From: Halobellus limi
GTDB taxonomy: Archaea; Halobacteriota; Halobacteria; Halobacteriales; Haloferacaceae
Assembly: GCF_004799685.1 (NCBI RefSeq)
Contig: NZ_CP031314.1
Coordinates: forward strand, 62,001 to 126,000
DNA length: 64,000 bases
Direction: 5' to 3'
In this document: in pieces, positions 8,192-17,112 of the stretch
Layout: every line of letters starts with the position of its first letter
Numbering within the stretch: the stretch's first letter is position 1
Notes under the pieces: generated by a model
What the model was told of the DNA's origin: nothing
The model's database searches: none
The model's input: only the letters and a program-made list of their open reading frames with translations
Translations under genes and position numbers: made by a program

Positions 8192-9419
8192 CCGAGCGCC
8201 TTCGACGCCGCTCGACGATAGCTTCGAGCGCTACCTCCAAGACAAGGGGAAAGGCCGCGGCGGCGACGGTGGGAACTATCGACGTAACGCTGCACGCGAG
8301 CTCGGACGGTTCGCCGAGTGGGCCGCCGGCGACCGCGGCGCCGACGACTGGACCGGGATCGTCCCCGACGACGTCGACCGCGAGCCGACCTTCGACGATC
8401 TCGACGAACGCGTGTTCCGGGAGTACGCCCGACATCTCGGTGGAGATCGGGGACTCAAGCAGAACACAGTACAAACCTATTACCGCTATATCTCTGCCTG
8501 GTGTGGCTGGTGCGTCAACGAGGGATATCTCGAGGCGCATTACGCGCAGCGGGCCAGTGCGATGGCGCCGCTGCCGGAGGACGACGGCCGCAAGCCCGGC
8601 GACCAGCAGGCCTGGACGTCTGAACAGCGCCACGCCCTCACCCGCCACGTCGACGAACGGGCCCGCGACGCCGTCGAGGCGTACACGATACTTCCGGAGG
8701 ATACTGACCCCCTCGACAAGCAGCGAAGACGCTACGCGGCGCTGAAGGCGGCTCGTGACCGGGCGCTGGTGTTCGTCCTCGCGTACACCGCCGTCCGCGT
8801 CGGCGAACTCCTCCGGGACCCGAATGACCCGCGCCGACGCGGTGTTCGCTGGGAGGACATCTCCCTTGACGACGGGAGTATGGACGTCTACCGGAAGAAA
8901 CAGCAGTGGGACGCCGCCAGTCTTCCCGACCCGGTGATCTCGCCGCTCCGGAGCTATCGCCAGCTGATGGATCCGCCGACGGAGCGCTGGCCGGTGTTTC
9001 CGACGTTCGACCAACGGACGCTCGCAGAGCTCGTCCGGGAAAACCTCGCCGAACGAGGGGAACGCCCAGAAGCAATCATTGAACGCCGTGCGGAGTACGC
9101 TCGCGACCTGCTGCTGGCGCTCGATGAGGATATTCGGCCGCCCTCGATTACGACGGACGGCACACGATCGATTCTCCAACGGCTCTCAGAAGCTGCAGAG
9201 ATAGACATCGACCATCCGAAACACGATTACCTTGCTCCACACGGCGGCCGGCGTGGAATGGGTGAAGTTCTCGTTCGAGCATTCGGATACACGGTTGCCG
9301 CCCGATATCTCGATAATTCTGAGGAGATGGTTCGTGAGCGGTACTCGCATATCGAGGCTGGTGAGTTAGGTGATGTCGCTACTGAGGCCCTTGAGGAGAT
9401 CGATAGTGTACCGCAGTAA
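8184..9419 (+). CDS. Tyrosine recombinase/integrase (XerC/D-like)
   Basis: A 411-residue site-specific recombinase. The N-terminal half resembles a SAM-like core-binding domain (QNTVQTYYRYISAWCGWCV). The catalytic half shows Arg in YTAVRVGELL (near residue 205), HGGRRG (His 353 and Arg 356), and the nucleophile Tyr in RERYSHI (near residue 387). All expected residues are present, so it should be active. The target site is not obvious: no tRNA gene or tRNA fragment was found nearby. The upstream hairpin and the 29-codon ORF suggest transcriptional and translational control. Confidence 0.9.
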   Translation: MPDRAPSTPLDDSFERYLQDKGKGRGGDGGNYRRNAARELGRFAEWAAGDRGADDWTGIVPDDVDREPTFDDLDERVFREYARHLGGDRGLKQNTVQTYYRYISAWCGWCVNEGYLEAHYAQRASAMAPLPEDDGRKPGDQQAWTSEQRHALTRHVDERARDAVEAYTILPEDTDPLDKQRRRYAALKAARDRALVFVLAYTAVRVGELLRDPNDPRRRGVRWEDISLDDGSMDVYRKKQQWDAASLPDPVISPLRSYRQLMDPPTERWPVFPTFDQRTLAELVRENLAERGERPEAIIERRAEYARDLLLALDEDIRPPSITTDGTRSILQRLSEAAEIDIDHPKHDYLAPHGGRRGMGEVLVRAFGYTVAARYLDNSEEMVRERYSHIEAGELGDVATEALEEIDSVPQ

Positions 9420-9452
9420 CTTATTTCGAGTGAGAGGGGTAGACCGTCGCGT

Positions 9453-10106
9453 TCACACCGCGTCGACGGTGAACAGCGAGTCGTCGCTGAGGACGACCTG
9501 TACCCGGCGGTGCCAGGCGTCAGCGAAAGCCTCTCGTTGCTGGTCAGTTGCCGATTCGTCGAGAATCCCTTGGAGGTTCCCGATTGCGGGTCCACCGTCA
9601 GGAACGTCGCTGACGTGGTAGGTCACTTCGACGGTCTCGTCCGTGTCGGTTCGCCGGAACCGGAACGTCGGGTCCGCCGTGTCCGGGTCGAACGCGTCGA
9701 AGCGCAGGAGGTCGCGGCGGCCGCCATAGCCGCCGGCGAGCCCGCTGAATCCGTCATCGCCGGTCGCGCCAGTCACGTACGAGATGATGCGGCTCATCAC
9801 GCCGTACGCGGCATCGTCCTGCGGGCCGGCCGTCTGGACCTCGATTTCGCTCCGGACTGGATAGTCGTCGGGATACAGGGCGTCGAGCCCGAGCTGGACG
9901 ATCCGATAGGCACCCGAGGCTGTCGGACAGGAGTGTCCGGCTTCTTTCACCGCGTCCCGGTAGGTGACGACGAACGGCTCGCCCGGTTCGAGGACGCCGA
10001 GGGCCTCCGCGACGGGGTCGCGGATTTCGATCGGGTCGGCGTCGTAGTCGACCTGCCAATTGGTTCTCGTCTGGGTCGTGTCAGTCGCAGTCGAATTCGA
10101 TGTCAT
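9453..10106 (-). CDS. FmdE-like domain protein of the metal ATPase operon
   Basis: A 217-residue soluble acidic protein. The middle resembles the FmdE-type domain: EAGHSCPTASGAYR, a GxDAxYGV-like helix and a Gly-rich SGLAGGYGGRR segment before a beta strand. Family members bind metal through the His/Cys of the H-x-C-P motif, which is present. It lies 28 bases downstream of the CPG-type P1B ATPase on the same strand, so a role in metal handling is likely. I am fairly unsure of the family; the alternative is a haloarchaeal protein of unknown function. Confidence 0.55.
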   Translation of the reverse strand: MTSNSTATDTTQTRTNWQVDYDADPIEIRDPVAEALGVLEPGEPFVVTYRDAVKEAGHSCPTASGAYRIVQLGLDALYPDDYPVRSEIEVQTAGPQDDAAYGVMSRIISYVTGATGDDGFSGLAGGYGGRRDLLRFDAFDPDTADPTFRFRRTDTDETVEVTYHVSDVPDGGPAIGNLQGILDESATDQQREAFADAWHRRVQVVLSDDSLFTVDAV

Positions 10107-10134
10107 GAGTTGTGGTTGTGATCGTGTCTCGTGG

Positions 10135-12054
10135 TCAGTAGCGGAGCAGTCGCATCCCGTTGAGGATGACGAGGAGGACGCTGGCCTCGTGGACCAGCAT
10201 TCCCGACGCGAGGGTGACGTAGCTGGTGAGCACGCCCGCGAGGAGGACGGTCACGGTCAGCACCGCGAGCCCGACGTTCTCGAGGACGTTCCAGCGCGTC
10301 GCCTTGCTGAGTTTGACCGCGTACGGGATGCGTTCGAGGTCGTCGGCCATCAACGCCATGTCAGCCGTTTCGATAGCGGTGTCCGTTCCCGCAGCACCCA
10401 TCGCGATGCCGACATCGGCAGTGGCCAGCGATGGCGCGTCGTTGATGCCGTCGCCGACCATCGCGACGACGTGGCCGTCGGCCTGGTAGCCCTCGATGAC
10501 GGACTGCTTGTCCTCGGGGAGGAGTTCGGCACGGTACTCGTCGATACCGACCTCCTCGGCAACGGCAGCGGCCGTCCGCTCGTTGTCGCCGGTGAGCATC
10601 ACCGTCTCGATGCCAGCGTCTTGGAGCGCCGCGACGACCCCAGGAGCGGCCTCCCGGAGCTCGTCCCGCATCGCAATCGCGCCGATGATGTCCCCGTCCC
10701 GAACGACGTGGACGACTGTCTCGCCGCGCCCCTCACGCTCGCGGACGTAGTCGGCGACCCGATCGGGGACATCGACGTCGCGGTCGTCCAGCAGCGCGCG
10801 GTTGCCGACGACGACTTCCTGGCCATCGGCATGGGCGATGACGCCCTTGCCGGCGACCACGTCGAAGTCGTCGGGATCGGGGACCGACCTGCGCCCCACG
10901 TCCGTATCGTCCGCTTGGGCGACCGTCGCTCCACCGTCCGTCGCAGCCGTCTGGCGTTCGCGGGCCATGTCGACGATGGCGTCCGCGAGGTGGTGTTCGC
11001 TCTTCTTCTCGGCGGTCGCTGCGAGCGAGAGGACGTCGGCGGCGGCGACGCCGAACCCCTCGATACCGGAGACGGTGGTCTCGCCCTTCGTGAGCGTCCC
11101 CGTCTTGTCGAAGGCGACGAGATCGATCTTGCCGGCGCGTTCGAGGTGTTCGCCGCCCTTCATCAGCACGCCCGACCGGGCGGCGTTACCGATGGCCGAG
11201 ACGATGCTGACCGGTGGCCCGATGACCAGCGCGCCCGGACAGCCGATGACCAGCAGCGTCAGCGACAGGATCGCGTTCTGCGTGACCGCGTACGCGCCGA
11301 TAGCCAGGGCAATGACGGCCGGCGTGTAGTACTTCGCGAACCGGTCGATGAGACTCTCCGTGGGCGACTGAGCCTCCTGGGCCTCCTCGACGCGACGGAT
11401 GATCCGTTCGAGAGTCGTATCCGATCCCGCTCCCGTCGTCCGGATTTCTAGCGCGCCCTCCTGGTTGACCGTCCCGGCGTACACCTCGTCGCTGTCGGCC
11501 TTGTGGACGGGCGCGCTCTCGCCGGTGACCGGCGCCTGGTTGACTGCGCTCTCGCCGTCGACGACGGTTCCGTCGACCGGGATCTTCCCGCCCGGCTTTA
11601 CGACGACGACTTCGCCCTCTTCGACATCGCGGGCGGAGACCTTTTGGAGTGTCCCGTCGCGACGGACGGTCGCCGTGTCGGGCGTCATCTCCAGTAGCTC
11701 CTGAAGTGCCGTCCGGGTCTTCCGCATCGTCCGGCCTTCGAGGTAGCTGCCAAGGCTGAACAGGAAGACGACGGCGGCGGCTTCCCAGTACTCCCCGATG
11801 ACGATAGCACCGATGGCGGCCAGCGTCACCAGCGTCTTGATGCCGAGCGTCCGGTTGGTGACCTCGTGGTAAGCGGTCTTGGCGATGTCGTAGCCACCCA
11901 CGACCGTCGCGAGGACGAGGATGGCGGCGCTTGCCATCTCGAAACTCGTGAGGTAGCCGAGACTCCAGCCACCGCCGTACAGCAGGCCGCTTGTCGCCGT
12001 GACGATGGCCTTCCGGTGGTTCCGGTAGTACTGCGTGATCGATTGTTTGTTCAT
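10135..12054 (-). CDS. P1B-type heavy-metal ATPase with a CPG motif
   Basis: A 639-residue P-type ATPase. It has the TGES actuator loop (PVTGESAP), the phosphorylation site DKTGTLT (about residue 314), TGDN and GDGIND(A)PS, and membrane helices in the P1B order. The transmembrane metal site is IGCPGAL (about residue 272), CPG instead of the CPC, CPH or SPC of described subgroups. The nucleotide-domain HP dipeptide reads HH (KSEHHLADAI). There is no N-terminal metal-binding domain; a separate HMA protein is encoded four bases upstream. Metal specificity is unknown, and the efflux direction is an inference from the family. Confidence 0.9.
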   Translation of the reverse strand: MNKQSITQYYRNHRKAIVTATSGLLYGGGWSLGYLTSFEMASAAILVLATVVGGYDIAKTAYHEVTNRTLGIKTLVTLAAIGAIVIGEYWEAAAVVFLFSLGSYLEGRTMRKTRTALQELLEMTPDTATVRRDGTLQKVSARDVEEGEVVVVKPGGKIPVDGTVVDGESAVNQAPVTGESAPVHKADSDEVYAGTVNQEGALEIRTTGAGSDTTLERIIRRVEEAQEAQSPTESLIDRFAKYYTPAVIALAIGAYAVTQNAILSLTLLVIGCPGALVIGPPVSIVSAIGNAARSGVLMKGGEHLERAGKIDLVAFDKTGTLTKGETTVSGIEGFGVAAADVLSLAATAEKKSEHHLADAIVDMARERQTAATDGGATVAQADDTDVGRRSVPDPDDFDVVAGKGVIAHADGQEVVVGNRALLDDRDVDVPDRVADYVREREGRGETVVHVVRDGDIIGAIAMRDELREAAPGVVAALQDAGIETVMLTGDNERTAAAVAEEVGIDEYRAELLPEDKQSVIEGYQADGHVVAMVGDGINDAPSLATADVGIAMGAAGTDTAIETADMALMADDLERIPYAVKLSKATRWNVLENVGLAVLTVTVLLAGVLTSYVTLASGMLVHEASVLLVILNGMRLLRY

Positions 12055-12058
12055 AGTG

Positions 12059-12274
12059 TTAGGCGGGCTGGGGAGTGTACCCCTGGTTTTCGATGGTCTC
12101 TGCGAAGGCGTCGGGGTCAGCGACGCTGTCGTCGTACTCGATCTCGACGCGGCCGGTCGCGTAGTGGACTTCGACGTGCTGGACGCCGTCGACGTTCGAC
12201 AGGGCGCGTTCGACGGTACTCGCGCAGGTCGGGCAGTCGAAGTCGAGGACGCGGAATTGGGTTGTGTCGCTCAT
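12059..12274 (-). CDS. HMA-domain metallochaperone/detached ATPase domain
   Basis: A 71-residue ferredoxin-like HMA domain with the metal-binding loop FDCPTCAST (CxxC) near residue 14 and a typical ending GYTPQ. It is first in the operon with the CPG-type ATPase (gap of four bases) and probably supplies metal to it in trans, replacing the usual N-terminal domain. An AT-rich ATATAAAAAA box on this strand around 12307-12318 is a fitting promoter. Confidence 0.85.
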   Translation of the reverse strand: MSDTTQFRVLDFDCPTCASTVERALSNVDGVQHVEVHYATGRVEIEYDDSVADPDAFAETIENQGYTPQPA

Positions 12275-12475
12275 TACAGTTTGAGATAGTGCCCGTACCT
12301 CAATAAGTATTTTTTATATGATATGTTTGAATTCGGATACGAGTCGTTGGAACAGTCAAACGGGTCGTCTAGGGCTTTCGCTATCGCGGGTCCATCCTGT
12401 ACTGGATACCTCGACAGACACCTACCCGACTCCTGCCCCGCTACCTTTTCCCGCGTGCTCGCGCTCAGTCCTCGT
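12275..12475. promoter_or_regulatory. Divergent promoter region of the CPG ATPase operon and its regulator
   Basis: About 200 bases between divergent genes. The minus strand has a TATA-like AT-rich run at about 12307-12318, some 35 bases before the HMA start. The plus strand could start upstream at 12323 in frame, but that extension has no conserved features. The regulator at 12476 most likely binds here. Confidence 0.45.
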
Positions 12476-13000
12476 ATGAGTGATTCCGATACCGACCACC
12501 GTCTCGACGACATCGCGGTGCGAGACACTCGGATTTCGGACGCCATCGACGAGCCGATGCGGGCGATGGTCCTCGACATTCTGTCCGAGGAAGCCCTAAC
12601 TGCGACCGAGGTCCACGAACGCCTCGACGATCGCGGCATCGACCGGACGGAGAACACGGTCCGCCATCACATCAACGAGCTCCGGGATGCGGGCCTCGTC
12701 GACGTCGTTCGCTTCGAGGAGGGGCGTGGTGGGACGACGAAGTACTACCACGCGAACACGATCGTCCTCTCGTACTCACTACCAGATTCGGCCGACGCCG
12801 CCGTCGAGGAGATGATCGACGCTGCCCAGCCCCAGATCACGGACGCGCTCACTACGCTCACCGACGAGTACGACGACGCTATTGAGGAGATCGTCGAGGA
12901 TATGCAGCCCTGCGAGCACTGCCAGACCCAGAAGTACGAGACGTACGTTCTTCTGACCGTCCTGCGACGTGCGTTCGTTCGCGCCCACAGAAATTCCTGA
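12476..13000 (+). CDS. ArsR-like winged-helix regulator with C-terminal Cys pair
   Basis: A 174-residue winged-helix protein. DNA-binding residues lie at about 20-85 (LTATEVHERLDDRG, then NTVRHHINELRDAGLV and a wing around RGGTTKYYHAN). An acidic helical region follows, then CEHCQ near residue 143, a probable metal-sensing CxxC. It is divergent from the P1B ATPase operon, so it is the obvious candidate regulator of that operon. The ATG at 12476 is preferred because the 51-codon upstream extension is Cys/Ser/Arg-rich and unlike the family. Confidence 0.75.
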   Translation: MSDSDTDHRLDDIAVRDTRISDAIDEPMRAMVLDILSEEALTATEVHERLDDRGIDRTENTVRHHINELRDAGLVDVVRFEEGRGGTTKYYHANTIVLSYSLPDSADAAVEEMIDAAQPQITDALTTLTDEYDDAIEEIVEDMQPCEHCQTQKYETYVLLTVLRRAFVRAHRNS

Positions 13001-13029
13001 GGGGGAACCACCCCTACGCTGGCAGGGTC

Positions 13030-14496
13030 TTAGAAGGAGAACCGATCACGCGCGGATTGCATCGCGAGGCGAGTCAGGAGTCGCGCAGGGCCACGCTTTG
13101 GGAGGTCCCGTACAGTCTCGATGCTGGTCGGCGGTTCACTACCACCAATGTCTAACTCCCAGCCTGTCTCGTCCATGAAGCGTTCGACAGCCTGATTTAC
13201 TCGCTGTCGCACGTCGTCCGAGTCCATTGTCTCGGGCACACCATTCCGGAGGACGACGTCGCCGTCAACGATCACTGTCTCGACGTCGGCCGGGACCGCG
13301 TTGTTCACGACGTGTGCGGGAACGTTGGTCAGTGGCGTGAACTTCGGTTTGTCGACGTCGAGGAGGATAATATCCGCGCGCTTTCCCGCTTCGATACTGC
13401 CGATCTCGTCGCCCATCCCCAGCGCGCGTGCGCCCTCGATAGTGAGCATTCGTATCAGTTCCATCGAGTCGAACTGCCCGGCTGAACGCTTGAGATTTGC
13501 CGCCAGCCGAGCTTGCCGCGCTTCACCGAACATGCTGTACGAGTCGTGCCAGTAGTGGTCGTCAATCCCTACTCCGACGTCGACGCCGGCGGCTCGAAGC
13601 TCGGGAACGGGCGTCCACTGCGTCTCCCCGTCCGGATTCCAGTAACAGAAGACGGACGGGCAGTGCGCAACAGCCGCGTCCGCCTCGGCGGTTCGCTGGA
13701 TGTCCTCTTCGTCGCCGAGGCGGAAGTGAGCAGCGACCAGTCGGTCGTCCAGGAGTCCAACGTCGTCGAGCAATCCTACCGAGTCCTCGCCACCGTTCGC
13801 TCGTGCCATCGTGTTACTCTCCTCGAGTTCGAGCAAGTGCGTGTGGACGAGCAGGTCCGGATACTCTGCGGCGAGGGATGCGGTCCGTTCCCACAGCTGC
13901 CGGGTACACGACCAGTCGTCGTGCGGGCAGATCGTCGCCCTGATTCGGCCGTCGTACGTGTCGTGGTACGTTTCGACGAACTCGCGAGCACGGGAGAACT
14001 GCTGATCGACTGGTTGGTCCCAGAAGAGGTCCGAGATCGCCGGGCCGAAAAATCCGCGGAGCCCTGCTTCCCCGAACGCCTCTGCACCTGCGGCAGGCCG
14101 TGCGTCCATCGAGTTCACGGTTGTGACACCGCCCAAGAGGAAATTGAGCGCTGCGAGCTCGACGCCTGCCTCGACGAGGTACTCGAATTCGCCGTTCCCT
14201 AATCTGTTAAACAAGGCCGTCCCACTCCCAAGCATCTCCGTCAGCTCGAGTTCGCTAAACGCACCGATGAGCGGTGTCATCTCCAAGTGCGTGTGGGCGT
14301 TCACCAACCCCGGCATCACCAGTTTCCCGTTCCCGTCGATAACGGTGGACGCTTCTAATTCTCCGTCTCCTGCACGTGATGGTCGGACTTCTTCGATACA
14401 GCCATCGGTGATGCATACTGTGCCGCGCTCGTACAGGCGGTTCCGCTCGTCGGCTGTGAGAACGAGTGCATCATGGATTGCCAGATCGACAGCCAT
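13030..14496 (-). CDS. Amidohydrolase of the SAH/MTA deaminase (TrzA/AtzA) type
   Basis: A 488-residue metal-dependent hydrolase. It has the N-terminal beta-sandwich (VIDGNGKLVMPGLVNAHTHLEM, with the HxH metal ligands), a His in LVAAHFRL, an Asp in VGVGIDDHYW, and a C-terminal EAGKRADIILLDVD segment. These are marks of the deaminase branch that acts on S-adenosylhomocysteine, methylthioadenosine or related amino-purines; the exact substrate cannot be read. It has no evident link to the metal genes and stands convergent to the ArsR-like gene. Confidence 0.85.
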   Translation of the reverse strand: MAVDLAIHDALVLTADERNRLYERGTVCITDGCIEEVRPSRAGDGELEASTVIDGNGKLVMPGLVNAHTHLEMTPLIGAFSELELTEMLGSGTALFNRLGNGEFEYLVEAGVELAALNFLLGGVTTVNSMDARPAAGAEAFGEAGLRGFFGPAISDLFWDQPVDQQFSRAREFVETYHDTYDGRIRATICPHDDWSCTRQLWERTASLAAEYPDLLVHTHLLELEESNTMARANGGEDSVGLLDDVGLLDDRLVAAHFRLGDEEDIQRTAEADAAVAHCPSVFCYWNPDGETQWTPVPELRAAGVDVGVGIDDHYWHDSYSMFGEARQARLAANLKRSAGQFDSMELIRMLTIEGARALGMGDEIGSIEAGKRADIILLDVDKPKFTPLTNVPAHVVNNAVPADVETVIVDGDVVLRNGVPETMDSDDVRQRVNQAVERFMDETGWELDIGGSEPPTSIETVRDLPKRGPARLLTRLAMQSARDRFSF

Positions 14497-14655
14497 CGTA
14501 AATTAGGAAGTGGATGTGACAGTTACCGTACTGGACAACCGAGCAGGCCGGCGAAGGCTGTTCTTCCAGGTGGTGTTCCCCTCATTTGGGATATCATCGG
14601 TCTCTACTGGTCCCATTAGCCTCTAATACGTCGGCGTGATTTAATCAGATTCCCC

Positions 14656-14669
14656 TTTTGAATCTGAAG
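14656..14669. promoter_or_regulatory. Weak copy of the TTGGAWTCCAA-like motif upstream of the permease
   Basis: TTTTGAATCTGAAG matches 8 of 11 positions of the motif found upstream of the copper genes. It lies about 155 bases before the permease start, farther than the other copies, so this is the least certain site. Confidence 0.3.
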
Positions 14670-14722
14670 TCGGATTCCGTGGAGCTTGTGGAGGTTTGCA
14701 ATGTTTTCCCCTCTTCACGATA

Positions 14723-14807
14723 GATCATCTATGGCCGACGGTTACGATGCCATAGTACTGATACCCTCATAGGCAGTATATTCTAATCAAAACCGCAATA
14801 GATGATC
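14723..14807. promoter_or_regulatory. Inverted repeats flanking the permease promoter
   Basis: GATCATCTAT (14723-14732) and its exact complement ATAGATGATC (14798-14807) flank the AT-rich AGTATATTCT (about 14775-14784), which may be the TATA box of the gene at 14825. A second pair, CTATGGC and GCCATAG (14729-14735 and 14749-14755), overlaps the first arm. This is compatible with an operator that loops or encloses the promoter. Confidence 0.5.
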
Positions 14808-14824
14808 CCTACAATGATACACCT

Positions 14825-16219
14825 ATGCAGGCGACGATAATCGACGGAGTTCTTGAATCCCTTCGTATCGGTGTCGGATTTCTCTGGACGGCGGCGTGGG
14901 CGATCATCATGGGCCTCACGATTACGAGTCTCGTCCAGGTCTACGTCTCGAAGGAGCGGATGGCACAGGTGCTGGGTGAGGGCGATCTAACTGGACTTAC
15001 CAAGGCGACTGTGTTCGGAGCAGCAAGCAGTGGCTGTAGTTTCGGCGCCGTCGCCATCGGGAAGGGCCTGTTCAAGAAGGGGGCGCACGCGGTGAACTTC
15101 CTCGCGTTCATGTTCGCGTCGACGAACCTCATCGTCGAACTAGGGCTGATGATTCTCATCCTGCTTGGCTGGGAGTTCCTCGTCGCGGAACTGCTCGGCG
15201 GCCTGATTCTCATCGCCGTCATGGCCGCCATCGTCCACCTCACGCTTCCCGAAAACCTGTTTAACGAAGTCCGCGAGAAGCTCAACGAGCGCGACCACCA
15301 GGCGGGCGTCACGGAAGATCCCACCTGCGGGATGGAGGGGAAAGACGAGTACACGCTCACGACCGACGGCGGTGAGACGCTCAAATTCTGCTCGGAGGGC
15401 TGTATGGAGACCTATCGCCAGGAGACGTCGAGTAGCGGCGGGTGGCGTGACGAGTTGCTGTCGTGGGGTGGCTGGTACAAGGTCGGGAATCAGTACCGCA
15501 AGGAGTGGTCGATGATCTGGAAAGACATCGTCGCCGGCTTCCTTATTTCTGGGTTCGTCATCGTCTTCGTCCCGCAGTGGGTGTGGAACACGCTGTTCAT
15601 TCAGGGCGACGGCCTGCTCGTGACTGCCGAGAACGCCGTCATGGGCGTCATCATCGCCGTCCTCAGTTTCGTCGGCAGTATGGGCAACGTCCCGTTCGCC
15701 GTCGCGCTCTGGGGTGGTGGCGTCAGCTTCGCCGGGATCATCGCGTTCGTCTACGCCGACCTCATCACCGTGCCCGTCCTGAACGTCTACCGGAAGTACT
15801 ACGGCTGGAAGGTGATGCTGTACATCCTCGGCGTCTTCTTCGTCACGATGGCGTTCACCGGCTTCCTCATGGAGCTGCTGTTCGACGCGCTGGGTATCGT
15901 TCCAGATCTGGCGGGCGGCGAGACGGCGACTGAACAGACGTACTTCGAGCTCAACTACACGTTCTACCTCAATATTATCGCCTTTGCGCTCTCCGGGTTC
16001 CTTCTGTATGTCTACCGGCGGGGACTCGGCGCACCAGGTCAGTATCGAGATCCGGTGTGCGGGATGCGAACCGACGATGAGGGCCCGAGTGCGTCCCACG
16101 ATGGGACGACGTACTATTTTTGCTCAAAGAAATGCAAGCGTACGTTCGAAGAAGAACCAACGGAATTTACTAATCAAAGCCCGCAAATATCGAGCCACGA
16201 TCACGATCATGACCACTGA
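14825..16219 (+). CDS. Metal permease with two YHS/TRASH segments and a His-rich tail
   Basis: A 464-residue protein of the DUF318/ArsP-like permease family with two membrane halves. The first half contains KATVFGAASSGCSFGA, the Gly/Ser/Cys motif expected in such permeases. A cytosolic YHS-like metal site (DPTCGM and FCSEGCMETY, about residues 164-200) sits between the halves, and a second (DPVCGM and FCSKKCKRTF) lies near the C-terminus, followed by HDHDHDH. Such Cys/His sites usually bind copper, zinc or similar ions, so metal export or sequestration is likely. Monocistronic: a hairpin follows the stop. Confidence 0.85.
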   Translation: MQATIIDGVLESLRIGVGFLWTAAWAIIMGLTITSLVQVYVSKERMAQVLGEGDLTGLTKATVFGAASSGCSFGAVAIGKGLFKKGAHAVNFLAFMFASTNLIVELGLMILILLGWEFLVAELLGGLILIAVMAAIVHLTLPENLFNEVREKLNERDHQAGVTEDPTCGMEGKDEYTLTTDGGETLKFCSEGCMETYRQETSSSGGWRDELLSWGGWYKVGNQYRKEWSMIWKDIVAGFLISGFVIVFVPQWVWNTLFIQGDGLLVTAENAVMGVIIAVLSFVGSMGNVPFAVALWGGGVSFAGIIAFVYADLITVPVLNVYRKYYGWKVMLYILGVFFVTMAFTGFLMELLFDALGIVPDLAGGETATEQTYFELNYTFYLNIIAFALSGFLLYVYRRGLGAPGQYRDPVCGMRTDDEGPSASHDGTTYYFCSKKCKRTFEEEPTEFTNQSPQISSHDHDHDH

Positions 16220-16241
16220 TGATCGCACTGTGGTTCATCCG

Positions 16242-16269
16242 CTGTGATGGGGTTCATCATCACAGTTTC
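16242..16269 (+). terminator. Candidate terminator hairpin after the permease
   Basis: CTGTGATG (16242-16249) and CATCACAG (16258-16265) pair perfectly around an eight-base loop and are followed by TTTC, 23 bases after the permease stop. Confidence 0.5.
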
Positions 16270-16344
16270 AATCCGCAATTGTCACACCTACTGCGCTCAA
16301 ATAGACGGTATGAATAGTCAAATCCCGCAACTCGGGGCTGTCAT

Positions 16345-16944
16345 ATGAATCGCCGTCGAGCAGATACTGTCGTCGGTGTGCTTCTCGGGTTCGTTCTCCT
16401 GGCCGGCGGGGTACTCAGTTGGCGGGCCTATCAACAGCGTCGGGCTATCGAGCAATCGATGGGGTCAATGATGGGTTCATCTATGGGAACGATGCACGGC
16501 CCAGACCCCCTCTGGTACGTGGTTGGAACCCTGCTGGTTGCTGGCGTTATCGGTGGCGTCTATTACGTGGTCCGGGGAGAACTCACCGATCCAGAAGTGG
16601 CCGACACAACGGCGCCTGTCGATCCTGCACAGACATCGGCGGCAACAGCTACGTCGATGGATGATGACGCTGCACCGGCGACGTCTATCAATCCTGAATC
16701 GGACCCCCAAGCACGCGTTCTCGATCTCTTACCGGATGATGAACGACGCGTCCTCGAACCCGTCCTGAACTCCCCCGGAATCACGCAGATTGAACTTCGG
16801 GATCGATCTGAGTTCTCGAAGAGTAAAGTAAGCCAGACCGTGAGTTCACTCGAGGAGCGAGGTCTGCTGTATCGGGAACGACAGGGTCGGACCTATCGTG
16901 TGTATCCGAGTGATGACCTTCGGCAGCAACAACCGGGAAAATAG
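16345..16944 (+). CDS. Membrane-tethered winged-helix protein with Met-rich loop
   Basis: A 199-residue protein with one membrane helix near residues 8-25 and another near 55-80. The loop between them is Met-rich (MGSMMGSSMGTMHG), a composition often found in extracytoplasmic copper-binding proteins. A Ser/Thr/Asp linker leads to a C-terminal winged helix (about 125-190; SPGITQIELRDR, SKSKVSQTVSSLEERGLL). I infer a one-component metal sensor that couples an outside loop to DNA binding at the membrane. Neighbouring genes are metal-related. Confidence 0.7.
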   Translation: MNRRRADTVVGVLLGFVLLAGGVLSWRAYQQRRAIEQSMGSMMGSSMGTMHGPDPLWYVVGTLLVAGVIGGVYYVVRGELTDPEVADTTAPVDPAQTSAATATSMDDDAAPATSINPESDPQARVLDLLPDDERRVLEPVLNSPGITQIELRDRSEFSKSKVSQTVSSLEERGLLYRERQGRTYRVYPSDDLRQQQPGK

Positions 16945-17112
16945 TCGCTATCTATCGGGCGCTCTCCCTCTCGAATTCCGTAGGTATGAACGGTCTCCCT
17001 CGAGCAAAACGGTTAGAAGATGTTATAGACGTTCTCGAACGTTCTCCTGTATGGATTCACACCCATGTCGATAACTCCCGAGCAGGCCTACGAGTAACCG
17101 AGGAGAGAGACA

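Noticed and set aside
8070-9179. Long minus-strand ORF opposite the integrase
   Set aside because: It mirrors a codon-biased GC-rich gene with clear recombinase motifs; the reverse frame has Arg/Val-rich low-information sequence.
10060-11451. 463-codon plus-strand ORF opposite the CPG ATPase
   Set aside because: Shadow of the ATPase; no domain, and Asp/Arg/Val-rich composition expected of a reverse frame.
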